Shown here one piece after another: positions 44,560 to 54,767 of a stretch of DNA of 64,000 nt. Source of the DNA: Pegoplata infirma (taxonomy: Eukaryota > Arthropoda > Insecta > Diptera > Anthomyiidae). Below the pieces are notes generated by a model. The model saw only the letters and a list, made by a program, of their open reading frames with translations. It did not search any database and was not told the DNA's origin. The DNA is taken from the NCBI GenBank assembly GCA_963921195.1, contig OY992539.1, positions 155,342,162 through 155,406,161 on the forward strand. Direction: 5' to 3'. A program made the translations under genes and the position numbers. Each line of letters starts with the position of its first letter. The stretch's first letter is position 1.

Positions 44560-44985
44560 GAGACAATAAGAAACTGTGAGACAATAAGAAAAAAAATGAA
44601 GGGGCAACTTTTCTAAGCGAGATTTTTAAGCAATGGCTTAGAAATTTTATGCATGCCAAAAAGTACACCATTGCCAACACAGTTTTGTTAATATAATATT
44701 TTTTAACTTCAAAGTACAAAGGCCAAAGTAAATGGCCAAAATTGCCAAAATAAAAACAGAAGGGGTTACCTTCCCCGGTGGGATATTTAAACAATAACTC
44801 ATAGATTTTATGTATGCCAAAATTTACACCATTGTCCACACAGTTTTCGAGAAATCGTTTTTTTTTTTTAAGTCTTGTAAATTTTACACATGTACAAAGG
44901 CCAAAGTAAATGACCAACATTGTCAAAACAAAAACAGAAGGGGTAACCTTCCCCGGTGGGATATTTAGACAATAGCTTATAGATT
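44560..44985. repeat. Tandem repeat of about 180-bp units, 2.3 copies
   Basis: AACAGAAGGGGTTACCTTCC.CGGTGGGATATTT, GCCAAAATTTACACCATTG and GTACAAAGGCCAAAGTAAAT recur with a period of about 180 bp. The copies are 10-20% diverged by eye. Confidence 0.8.
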
Positions 44986-45039
44986 TAAATTGTATTTAAA
45001 TAGTATTAAATTGGTATTGATGACATGTCAATCACATTA

Positions 45040-45610
45040 GAGAACAGCATTACCTATAGATTTTTAAGAGTGTCTTTTGTCCACCAGAACATGATCGATC
45101 TGGTTTGCTTTATTCCTGCCTGGTATTTTCCATGTGCCTTTATGAATTTTTTTATGTCAAAAAGATGTGCTGCTTATCCATAGATTGTGTTCTGCGGCGA
45201 AGCTTATAAGATGAATTTTATTTTCACTTGTTGCATCATGTAAAGAAATACACCCCGCACAGGGCTTTGTAAAGTCTTCCTTACCAATTCTAGCATTATA
45301 ATCTCCGATTATAAGGGTAATGTCGTGTTTCGAGATTTTATTGCATATTGCAGAAAGGTCGTCATAGAAAGTATCTCTTTTCTCGTCATCATTATTTTCC
45401 TTTGGGGCATGAACCGATAAAAACATATGTTTTGAAATTTTCCTTTTACTTTAAGGAGGCATATTCTATCATTCGCACCTAACTTACTACCACCACTGTA
45501 GTAGATAGAGTTATATTTTTTCCTCAGTCATTTCAGCCATTTTTTCTGGCTGAATCATAGTGCGTATATTCCATGAACCTATAATTATAGGTTATATTTG
45601 ATTATAATCA
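45040..45610 (-). pseudogene. RTE-type LINE endonuclease relic
   Basis: The minus strand encodes the endonuclease domain of an RTE-like (craniofacial development protein 2-like) non-LTR retrotransposon, in broken frames. WNIRTMIQP lies near 45573-45548. NSIYYSGGSKLGAND follows near 45500. The longest open piece (45426-45157) reads FLSVHAPKENNDDEKRDTFY and then IIGDYNARIGKEDF, SLHDATSEN and NLWISSTSF; GDYNARIG is the conserved GD.N motif. After another shift come [14 protein letters not shown] and [13 protein letters not shown] (near 45100-45080). At least three frameshifts and no reverse transcriptase remain, so it is dead. It lies antisense to DIP2 within an intron. Confidence 0.75.
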
Positions 45611-45649
45611 AATCGTTGTCCTTTAAACATATCCGGGTTCGTCGTCTAT

Positions 45650-46060
45650 TAAATCGTTCATTTATTAGAGGCTGCTCATTAAGTTTTATAACTGAGTTTT
45701 GAATGACAAAAGGGCGTTAACCTTTTGGCCATTTTGACTGGTAATGGGGCTGCCCAACGATAAACTGCCATCAGAGACGGCAGTGCAAGATGAGTTTCAA
45801 TGACTGGTTGTGTGCTGGTTGTCACCTACTTACCTGAAACGCACCGGTGTTAGCGTGCCATTCAGGTTACTCATTTGCGATTAGCACTTGGTTATATGAT
45901 GGCGCCAATTTCCCGCCATGTCCTCTCGAGGATTATTGACACTCAGAATTTATTTGGATACCAGTGCAACCCGACATCCCTCTGAGACTCTACTCTCGCA
46001 ACCGCTGACTGTCCGCGGCCGCAAATTGCGGCTAACTCTATCCGCAACCTGTGACGTGTC
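45650..46060 (-). other. Relatively GC-rich segment, likely 5' part of the RTE relic
   Basis: This stretch is much less AT-rich than its surroundings (CCGCGGCCGCAAATTGCGGC, CAGTCAAAATGGCCAAAAGG in complement). It lies directly upstream of the endonuclease relic on the same strand, as a 5' UTR would. No ORF1 domain is readable. Confidence 0.4.
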
Positions 46061-46453
46061 TTTTAGCAATCATCAAACATATTATGTAAGCTTACTAAAA
46101 AAAAAAGTGTAAGACCCTAACTTACAAATTTAGCACTTGAACAAGTATTTCAGGTCACTTTTGGAACTGAAATACTTGTCCGACCAAAACTAAACTTTTT
46201 GTCGTTAATAAGCTAATCAAGCAAAATTATAATAAAAATAAAAAAAATAAAAATCCAACATTTTTTTTGATTGTGTGAAATTTTTTTAACACCCAAAGTT
46301 TGAGGCCCGGTAGCGACCCCTAAACCTTAATGAAAAAAATCTGAAAAAATTCACGTATCATTAAATAACTCCGATCGATTAGGAAACGTAACTATTAAGA
46401 AATTTGCAAAGCAATGTTTTAAAATATGTTTATTCATTTTTTTTATTATATAG

Positions 46454-46541
46454 CCAACGTCAGACTGCTTGGAATCACCATTGACAGCATTCAAAAAAGA
46501 TACTTGCGATTACTTGGATAATATGGAACCCACAAAATCAT
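46454..46541 (+). CDS. DIP2: DIP2 coding exon (short)
   Basis: This is an 88-nt exon between acceptor TTATTATATAG (ends 46453) and donor GTAAGT at 46542. In phase with the preceding exon it reads PTSDCLESPLTAFKKDTCDY then LDNMEPTKS, ending with one base of the next codon. I do not remember this piece from the family well enough for an independent match. The assignment rests on good splice sites, open frame, protein-like codon use and compatible phases. The remaining DIP2 exons, with the adenylate-forming domains, must lie beyond 64000. Confidence 0.65.
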
Positions 46542-46759
46542 GTAAGTATACAAAATCCACTTTAATAGTGTTTAACAAGTACTTAACTTCATTACAAAAA
46601 GTCAAATGCTACACTACCACTTTTCAATCAAGTTTAGGTTTTGAAAAAATGGTGACCAAATCGGATAATGGCATTTCATTCCTCTTTATTTAGAACTTTA
46701 AAAGTCGTTAACACAAAAATCCTAGCTGGTCCTGTTTTCGAGTTAACTAATAACACTAC

Positions 46760-47130
46760 TCAACGCGGTTTTTGCACAGACATTTTGAATACATTTCCCA
46801 AAGTATTTTGACCTCCTAAGCACGAATCTGTCATCAGAAAACTTGGATCAAATCTCCTTCTCGTGATATAGGCATTTTCATCAGGACATGTGAGGATGTT
46901 AAAAATGCCCTTTTTTCATTTTATCCTTATAACTATCCGAATTTCGCAAGAAATTTCCAGTTTAATACTGATATGTAAAGAAGACACTAATAAAGAGAAC
47001 GTTTGGTTAAAATCTAAAATCCGTTAAATATATCCAGAAATATTTGCAAAAGAAGTCAACTTTTCCTATATTTCGAGAAGATGATTCGATAAAATTTTTC
47101 TGATCACAGATTTGTGCTAAGGTGGCCAAA
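46760..47130. repeat. Repeat shared with 49.8-50.1 and 50.6-50.85 kb
   Basis: GACCTCCTAAGCACGAATCT, the TATCCTTATAACTATCCGAA block and GCAAAAGAAGTCAA are shared, partly inverted, with the later region (AGGAGGCC.AAATACTTT, GACAGATTCGTG). It looks like a foldback family; the ends were not determined. Confidence 0.5.
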
Positions 47131-47245
47131 ATACTTAAAGCAATGTGTTTTATTTTTTTTAATTTTAACAAAAAAACATAAAAATTGGTACGAAAAAATT
47201 TTGACTTCTTTTACAAATAATTCGCTGCTCCGTCGTGATTTGGTA

Positions 47246-48060
47246 CACTCAAAATATTTTGTAGGCAAAAACAAATGAAAAACACACTTAAAACCAGTGA
47301 ATAAACAATTGAAAACCATCCCAGTAATTATTCATTTGTTTTAACAAACATCAACATTTATTTTTTACTGTTGACAAAATTTTCTAAAATAAATAACATT
47401 AAACACTAAAAAATTACTTTTTTTCACTCTTTTTTACCAACAAATTCGAAAAAAATAACCAACGAATACATTAAAAATTAATGATAGTTCTGTTATTTTT
47501 ACCAACAAATTTCAAAAAAAATAACCTACGAAAACAATAAAAATTAATGATTTCGTAGGTAATTTTTTTACAATTTTTTATTGAAATATTTTTTTTTAAA
47601 TTTTTAATAAAATTTTTGGGGAATCGATCCCGCAACCAACTACATTCTGGCCAGACACTCTACCCATCGTGCCAAAGTCACTTGATACAAATATGTTTTT
47701 ATATTTCTATAAATAATTTTTTGATTTTTTTTCCTACAAAAAAATAACTGACTTGTGTAGGTAAAAACTAATGATATTTCATTAAAAAATACCAACAATT
47801 TAAAAAAAAAATTACTGACAAAAATCATTAAAATTCAAAAGAATAATCAGTAGTTTTTACTTACAGAACAAAAATAAATGACTTTAAAAATTAAATGTTA
47901 ATGAAAGTCTTTATTTTTTAGTGTGTTATTTTTGAAACAAAGGACGAAGTAGTCATTAATAAAAATTGAACATCAAACAAATGTTTTTTCTTTTAAAAAC
48001 GACTAAACGGAAAACTTTTTAAATAAACTACAAACAGTTAGTGACATAATTTTTTGAGTG
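47246..48060. mobile_element. TA-flanked CACTCAAAA element (copy e) with a nested CACTAAAAAAT element
   Basis: Left CACTCAAAATATTTTGTAGG and right TAATTTTTTGAGTG are flanked by TA (47244-47245, 48061-48062). Inside, CACTAAAAAATTAC (47405) and ATTTTTTAGTG (47933) look like a second pair. Interior has about 65-bp tandem units (TTACCAACAAATT...AATTAATGAT, 47438-47560) and a tRNA-like segment. Confidence 0.65.
47611..47681 (-). other. Degenerate tRNA-like segment
   Basis: The minus strand reads TGGCACGATGGGTAGAGTGT, a clear A-box/D-arm, and 35 nt later GTTGCGGGATCGATTCCCC, which is a B-box and T-arm with a 5-bp stem (GGGGA...TCCCC-like). The anticodon arm is collapsed (TCTGG directly followed by CCAGA) and the acceptor ends do not pair, so it is not a working tRNA. 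Confidence 0.55.
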
Positions 48061-48626
48061 TATGTGACATTTTTGTTCTTTTTTTTTATTAAATAATATG
48101 AAACCTCTATATCTCACGCGTCTGCCAACTAAACCGTTAAGCGATATCTTTAATGGTTTAGAAATTTGCAAAAGTAGCTATGCGAAATCCATATGTAAAT
48201 GTTCCAAAAAAAAAAGTGTAGTTTAAAACCCGTTTTTGTTTAGGAAACTTTTGCAAATATAAAAATTTTTTCTTAAAATTTTTAACATAAGGTTTTTAGG
48301 CATTCTTACATACTATACTAAAAATTAAATATGAGATCACATGGAATGCTGCCATTATAAATTTTTGCAAAAAAAGTTATATGTATCTAAACATTTTTTT
48401 TGCAAAAATTAAATACACACATTAGTCTTTTTATATACAGGAAATCAATTCTAAAAACTAATGGGTTTGCAAAACAAACACAAAATACATGAGAAAAATC
48501 ACCATTTTTACCATTTAAACGCAAACAATTTTATCCAAATTTGTACTTAATATATCGTTATGATTATAATCCCCATTTCCCGTACCAAATAAATTTACAT
48601 TTGTAAAAGCAGATTTTTTTAAAAAT

Positions 48627-49062
48627 CACTATTCGGCCACTATTCGGCTTCGGCCATATTTTTGGCCGAATACCGAATAATTGACAAAATTTTCCCTTAC
48701 GTGTTGAAAACACTTCGAATCACATTAGTAAGCAAAAAAGAAAATTTTACCAAGTGTTTTTGCAGCTACTACAAAATTTTAAGCTCCAAAAAAATTTTCG
48801 CTCGAAAAAAATTTACCCTCAAGAAAAATTTTTTTACAAAAAAGTCGAAAAAAAGTTTTTTGTTAAATATAAAATCATTTTAGACAACATTTTGATACAT
48901 TTGTGAATTCCGCTAAGTCGAATTTCACTTTTTTCTTGTTTTTACTAAATAAATATATTTTTTTTAATATTCGGCTTCGGTTTCGGCCGAATAGTGAAAA
49001 TTTGGCCGAATATTCGGCTCTGGCTTCGGCTTCGGCCAAAAAAGGTGTATTCGGTCGGACAC
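48627..49062. mobile_element. Element with TTCGGC/GGCCGAA arrays
   Basis: Subterminal clusters of CTATTCGGCTTCGGCC and GGCCGAATA occur at 48628-48680 and 48970-49055 in inverted arrangement, a layout like the hAT-like elements. Exact ends and duplication were not resolved. A decayed F1-like end (AAGTCGAATTTCAC.TTTTTTCTTGTTTTT) sits between. Confidence 0.5.
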
Positions 49063-50082
49063 TAAAAGATGGTTTGCAAGAAAACTGTTTCATTGACTCA
49101 AAAACGGATTTTACTATTGAAATCAACATGCCCCAATTCTATTGAAATGAAGGTCAGATCTCATGGCACAAATTTGAACTACTTTTATTCAGTACAATTT
49201 TTTCGCTAGAAAAACAAAATATGAGTTAAAAAAGGGTTGTACTATCACTCAGTGAAGCAAGCCGGTCGGCGCAGCTGACGGCTGAGTCGCTAAGCCGATA
49301 TTTCTCCACGAGCCGCGCCGCCGCCGATATCATCGGCTGATCGGCGGCTCAAACTCCAGCCGATTTTGAAATTAAAAAGAGCATATTCCTCAATTTTGTT
49401 TTATTTGGATATTAAAATTTCTAAAAGTCATATTGGAATTCAAAAAAGTCCAATTAAAATATAGAAATCACAACTGAAATTAAAAAGTTCGAATTCTCAG
49501 AAAAACTAACTGAGAATTACAATTTCTGAATGACTATTGGCCTTTTCCAAATTTCAAATGAAATTTCTAGGTTTCAATACTATTTTTCTAGATTTCATTT
49601 GAATTTCAACTAAACTTTTCTCAAATTTAATTGCGATTGCTGAATTTTAATTGTCTGTTTTATTTGTGTTTTATATTGTTGGGCTTTATATTTTATAATT
49701 TAATAGGTATATTAGTTCGGTTTGAGTCCTTATTATTTCTGAGAAATAATAACTCTTGTTTACAAATTAAAAAATCAGGATATTATAAGGAAGTTCGAAA
49801 TATCCTTTTTATGGTTATATCCTTATAAGTATCCGAAGTTTGCAAGAAATTTCCTGTTCAAAACAGATGTGTTAAGAAGACACTCCAATAAAAAGAAAAT
49901 CTAAAATCCATTAAGTATATCCTGAAAAATTTGCAAAAGAAGTCAAAATATTGAACCAAATTTGAATATTTTTTTCATACATTTGTTCGTACCAATTTTT
50001 ATAATTTTTTTGGTAAAATTAAAAAAAAAGATTAAATCACATTTCCTAAAAATGTTTGCCTCCTAAAAACGAATCTGACACC

Positions 50083-50597
50083 AAACAAGTGAGAGTGTTA
50101 AATTCGGCTGTACCGAATCTTTTATACCCTCCAAAATGTAAAAAAAATTAAAAACAAAATTTTGTCAGGGGCGTTTCTTTTTTTTTGGGGGGGGGGGGGG
50201 GTTGATGTGGTCTGTAGGGGAAGTTGAGAGTACCTTCCCATCGCGATAAATATACCAAATGTTTCATTTATTTAATAAAAATTCAAAAAAACATGTTAAA
50301 ATGTGTATTTTTTTAGATGTTGGTTTAGTTCTTCAAGGGGGAACTTTTTCCCCCCTGGTCCGATTTAGTCAGTTTCCGAACTTAACCTGCCTAGGAACAT
50401 AGGACATATTTGTGCCAAACTTGAGGGGTCTAGCTCGTGTTAACTACAGACGGACGGACATCGCTAGAATATCTTAGAATCGATCACTGATCAATAATAT
50501 ATATACTTTATGGGGTCCCCGACCGATATTTCGATGCGTTACACACGGAATGACAAAGTGAGTATACCCCCATACTGTAGTTGGAGGGTATAAAAAT
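50083..50597 (+). mobile_element. Mini-me-type repeat F3
   Basis: It starts ACAAGTGAGAGTGTTAAATT with hairpin TTCGGCTGTACCGAA, contains a T10G14 run, the GTTCTTCAAGGGGGAACTTT block, CAGACGGACGGACATCGC and TATATATACTTTATGGGG, and ends TTGGAGGGTATAAAA. This is one of the most complete copies (515 bp). Confidence 0.85.
50180..50202 (+). repeat. T-run followed by a G14 run
   Basis: A homopolymer junction within the F3 repeat. Similar G or C runs at the same place in other copies (40250-40262, 53178-53192) show it is part of the repeat and length-variable. Confidence 0.8.
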
Positions 50598-51058
50598 TTT
50601 ATCAAATCGCCTATTCGAGATATAGCCATTTTTAATTTTTGTGGACCAAGTTCAAATAAATAAAAATATGAATAACTTTGACATACACTTTTTGAATATT
50701 AAAAAAATTTTCGTTTTGAGGGCAGTCCACAAAAAATTAAATTGCCTATATCTCGAGAAGGCAATTCGATACAACTTTTCTGATGACAGATTCGTGTTTA
50801 GGAGGCCAAAATACTTTAGAAAATGTATCCAACATGTCTGTACAAAAACCGTGTAGAGTAGTGTTAATGTTTATATATTTTTAACGAAAATAGTAGTTAA
50901 CTTTAATTTTTTTAAATACTTTTTTTGTGATTTCGTGTTATATGTATGTTTTTTAGTTTTGTTTTAATTTTTTTTTGTTCAGAAGGGGGGGGGAGGCTTT
51001 TGCCCACCCAGAATAATGGCCTAGATACGCTTATGCCTACACCACTCTATGGTACAGG

Positions 51059-51246
51059 GTACAGATGGTCGCGTGAGTGACTTTTGACTCACACTCACGA
51101 GTACTCACACAAACTTCACTCACACTCACGAAACTTTTTTTTATAAAAAAAAATTGTTTTTTTTGGAATGAAAGAAAATATAAAGAGAAAATAAAGCACG
51201 CAAAAAAAAAAGCGTGAATCACGCACAAATCTGCTCATGTGCCCAT
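51059..51246. mobile_element. Small element with CTCACACTCACG array
   Basis: CAGATGGTCGCGTGAGTGAC at the left and CTCATGTGCCCATCTC at the right are imperfect inverted ends. TACAGGGT occurs on both sides (about 51052 and 51253), an 8-bp duplication. The interior is dominated by ACTCACACTCACGA units. hAT-like layout, small size. Confidence 0.55.
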
Positions 51247-52132
51247 CTCAAGTACAGGGTATTGTGAGTTTGTCTTAATGTTTGTAACTATCCGAAATAT
51301 TGGTCCTAAACCAAACTTCAAGTATAGCGATCGATTTAGAATCACTTTCTGGGTCGATTTAGCGATGTCCGTCCATGTTAACATAGTGAGCACGATACAG
51401 GTCGCAACAATCAATTGATTTGACTGAAATTAAATTTATGCTTCCTTTTTCCCAAGGAAGAAGCCTCTTGAAATTAAAAAAAAATAATCGGTCCATGTTT
51501 TGACCTAGCCCCCATACAAACTCCCCCCAAATTTGGCTAACATTACTTTTATATCCGTAATTTAACAGGTATCCTTTCGAAATTTGGCATGTGAATAAAT
51601 AAATACCCCAAAAAAAATTATTTTGTAATCATAAATTTGGAATGTTTCCAAATTAAAAAGAAATCTGACCATTTCTACTTGTTGTCCCCACACTAACAAA
51701 AGAGCTAACTTAATTTTGGGACACAATTTTCTTCAAAATAGTTCATAAATTTTACCACAATTTAGTAAAATTTAACTAAAAGTTTAGAAATTTAGAAAAG
51801 TTTCGAAATTTTCTACCCATTAGTTTATCATATTTATCTCCTTAGATTTAAGAAAGTTTTTTTTTCACTACTTTAGTAAATTTTTTAAAAGTTGAGATTT
51901 TTTTTTTTAAAAAACATAATGGCGATATCTAAACTAAAAACTAAGATTTCAAACCGAAAAAAGCTTGTTGAGCGGTGTAATTAGACCATTCTTGGACTCA
52001 AATTAAGTTTGTGCACTAATTAAAGATGTCACAAAATATAGATCCAATCGGTTCATGTTTGGACTTCGGACACACTTTCCGGAAAACACTGGTGTAGGGT
52101 ATAAGGTCGGTCTTGACCCACTATAATTTTCT

Positions 52133-52413
52133 GTGAGTTGTGATTTTTGTAATTTTGGCAATTTTTTAAAATAAATACTATTTTTTAAGAAATCGCGGAT
52201 TTTCAACGTCATTTCGGCAGCGGAAGATGACCACCGATCTGCATGAAAATTTAACCACATTGTTTTTAGGTCTATTCCAACACATCTGTCGGTGAGCCGG
52301 AACGAAATTCGCCAAAAAGCCAAATTCGATCCACCCTATTGTACAAGCCTAAAAATAGGTAAATTTTTAGACAAGTCAATGGCGCTCAGACTTAAAATAG
52401 TCCATTGTACCGT
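52133..52413. mobile_element. 281-bp insert flanked by 11-bp TATAATTTTCT
   Basis: TATAATTTTCT precedes (52122-52132) and follows (52414-52424) an insert that breaks the F2 end. The insert contains a CATGCAGATCGGTGGTCATC block in complement. It shows no TIR, A-tail or tRNA-like box, so its class is unknown. Confidence 0.6.
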
Positions 52414-52739
52414 TATAATTTTCTTACTTGTTACCATAACTCCAATAAAATGGTAATTAAACCATTAATTAGTCCCTAAAGTTCTCATCTATGCTGAATG
52501 TTATATCGACCACTTGTTCGGTAGGGTATCGTGATTAATATGCCTAGATTTAAACTATTTTTTTACTTAACAATAGCGGCGCAGCCGAATTTTTTTTTTC
52601 AGCCGCGCTGTTTTAAAAAAATGCGGCGCGCAGCCGAAACGCCGCCGCACATTGGTTGATGTTCATAGAACGAGCGGCTAAAAATAGAAGAAGTTGTCGA
52701 ATGACAATGAAACTTGGCACATAGGCATTTTTTGTTTGA

Positions 52740-53070
52740 ATCAAGAAAAAAATGTAAAAATCAAAATGATCCGCCCACATTTACGCCCACCTCCCATACA
52801 AAGTGAAAATTAAATTTTGACCTACTGCGTTGTTTTTGGCACATATCATTTTTAAACACTCAGAATCATTTGTGTGAAATTTGAAAAATATCCGCCCACT
52901 TTTACGCCCACTTCCCATACAACTTGTATTAAAAAAGTGACATAACTCACTTGATTTTTAATGTAACAACTAAATTTTCACAAAAAATAAATATTATAAT
53001 TGTAGAATGGGCTCCTGAAAATATATACCTGATCCGCCCACTTTTACGCCCACCTCCCATAGAAAAAAAA
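52740..53070 (+). repeat. Tandem repeat with TCCGCCCAC.TTTACGCCCAC units
   Basis: Three units of about 125 bp each contain ATCCGCCCAC, TTTACGCCCACCTCCCATA and a polypurine stretch. Confidence 0.7.
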
Positions 53071-53082
53071 AAAAACAAATAG

Positions 53083-53764
53083 AAACAAGTAAGGGTGTTA
53101 AATTCGGCTGTGCCGAATCTTTCATACCCTCCAACACGTTTAAAATAAAAAATAAATCGCTGGGGCTACCTTTTTTTTGGTGGGGGGGGGGTCGGCGGAG
53201 TTGGTGGGGGACACCTGTATCCCCGCTATATATGTTAACAAATTATTTGTTTATGATATTTACGCTTAAATAATAAATTTTTATCGTTATTTTTAATTAA
53301 TTTCTATAACCACGCCCCCAAAAGGGGGCGGCCTGAAAAAAATCGAATTTTCTAACCCCCTTGGTCCAAGCGCAGGTCTATGAACATAATATGGCATACA
53401 AATGTTACATTTGTTGAGCAAAAATTAAAAAAAATTCGTAAAAATATCGTATTTTTCAGAAGTCGTTTTAGTTCTTCAAGGGGGAAATTTTTTTCTCCTG
53501 TTCCGATTTTGCCCATCTTCGAACTTAACCTTAACAGTAACATAAGAGATATTCTTGCCCAATTTCAGGGGTCTAGCTCTTTTTGTTTGGACTGCATGGT
53601 TATTTCTACAGACGGACGGACGGACATCGCTAGAATGTCTTAGATTCTATAATGGATCAATATTATATATACTTTTTGGGGTCCCCGACCGTTATTTCGA
53701 TCTGTTACACACGGAATACCAAAGTGAGTATACCCCCATACTGTGGTTGGAGGTTATAAAAATC
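53083..53764 (+). mobile_element. Mini-me-type repeat F3
   Basis: It starts ACAAGTAAGGGTGTTAAATT with hairpin TTCGGCTGTGCCGAA, a G run, the CGCCCCCAAAAGGGGGCGGC hairpin block, GACGGACGGACGGACATCGC, and ends GTGGTTGGAGGTTATAAA. It includes the CTTGGTCCAAGCGCAGGTCT block missing from the 50-kb copy. Confidence 0.85.
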
Positions 53765-54767
53765 AGAGTTTCTGAAACATGAACGAAAATTCATGTTTTG
53801 TTACTTTATTATTTTATAGTTTTTACTGTTTTTTTTTTGGAAATGAGCAGGTATGAGCAGCTGAATTTTTTTTTAACTTTTAGCTGAGACTTCAAGCTAT
53901 AATTTGACATCTTTCGTTAAACAGCGCTCCACAGCGCTAAAAAGATGCAGTCCACTAAAGTTGATGAACATTGAAATTTTGATGTTGTTTATATTTTGTT
54001 CTACGAAATTTTTTATATGGCACTTTTTACAACTTTTTTTAGTGCAAATCTCATTCATGACAATTGTCATTTACGAAAATATACAACAAAGTCAAATGAT
54101 AAGTTTACTTTGATTGTAACAAAAGATTGAATATACAGTAAATTTGCATGCCATTTTAAACAAGCGAACATATATGAACTTAGAGCGTGTCTGTCCAAAC
54201 CAATAATAAATATATCAGCCTAATATTACGGAATCATAATATTCAGATATCTGACAACAAAATACCAAAAAATTATCCAAATCGGCGAATATGAAAAAAA
54301 TTAATTTCGGCCACTCTTCAACCAATGTGCGCCGCCGCCGAAAATTTTTGCTCTTCAGCCGCCGCCGAAAATTTTGCATCGGCTTGCTTCACTGCTATCA
54401 CTTTAATGAATATTACAACTTTTTTAAGGGTGCATGTTTCGAAGCATAACTTTGAACTCTCTTTTCTCCTTTGACTTGTAAGTATAAAACTCGTTTTTTT
54501 ATACCCTCCACTTAGTGATAGAGGGTATATATAAGTTTGTCATTCCGTTTGTAACTCATCGAAATATCTATCTGGGACCCCATAAAGTATATATATTCAT
54601 GATGCCCGATCGATTTTAAGACATTCTAGCGATGTCCGTCTGTCTGTCTGTCTGTGGAAAATGCTGTCGCGGACAAAATATTGCACAGAGATGACTGAAA
54701 CTTAACATATTTATTGGAAGTTCTCCCGAGAAGTTTGGTATTGCATTTGAGCGATATCGGTTCAGCG

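Larger units (their letters stand above)
44118..46453 (+). other. 2.3-kb DIP2 intron
   Basis: GT at 44118 to AG at 46452-46453. It contains the 180-bp tandem repeat (44560-44985) and an RTE-type relic on the minus strand (45040-46060). Confidence 0.75.
51035..52440 (-). mobile_element. Mini-me-type repeat F2, interrupted twice
   Basis: It starts CTACACCACTCTATGGTACA, has the ACCGAAATATTGGTCC-like block, TTTAGCGATGTCCGTCCATG and AGGTCGGTCTTGACCC, and ends TATAATTTTCTTACTTGTT. Insertions lie near 51059-51246 and at 52133-52413. Confidence 0.65.
49250..54394. mobile_element. 5.1-kb hAT-like element with CGGC/GCCG ends, TSD CTATCACT
   Basis: Ends are CAGTGAAGCAAGCCG and CGGCTTGCTTCACTG. CTATCACT flanks both (49242-49249, 54395-54402). 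GCCGCCG-rich zones lie at 49260-49370 and 54330-54385, with a similar zone internally at 52575-52660. Nested inside are three mini-me-type repeats, an 8-bp-flanked CTCACACTCACG element and a 281-bp insert. No transposase is readable. Confidence 0.8.

Noticed and set aside
44525..44926. 133-codon minus-strand frame
   Set aside because: It spans the 180-bp tandem repeat, so the duplicated reading (NFGHLLWPLY twice) only mirrors the DNA repeat; no homology recognised.
48875..49145. Overlapping frames on both strands at the TTCGGC array
   Set aside because: Open only because of the repeated palindromic motif.
49250..49380. GC-rich GCCG stretch suspected as a CpG island or promoter
   Set aside because: It is the subterminal zone of an element delimited by exact 8-bp duplications and recurs inverted at the other end.
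50180..50202. G14 run suspected as an assembly error
   Set aside because: Equivalent G/C runs occur at the same position in other F3 copies, so the run is a real, length-variable part of the repeat, although its exact length may be wrong.
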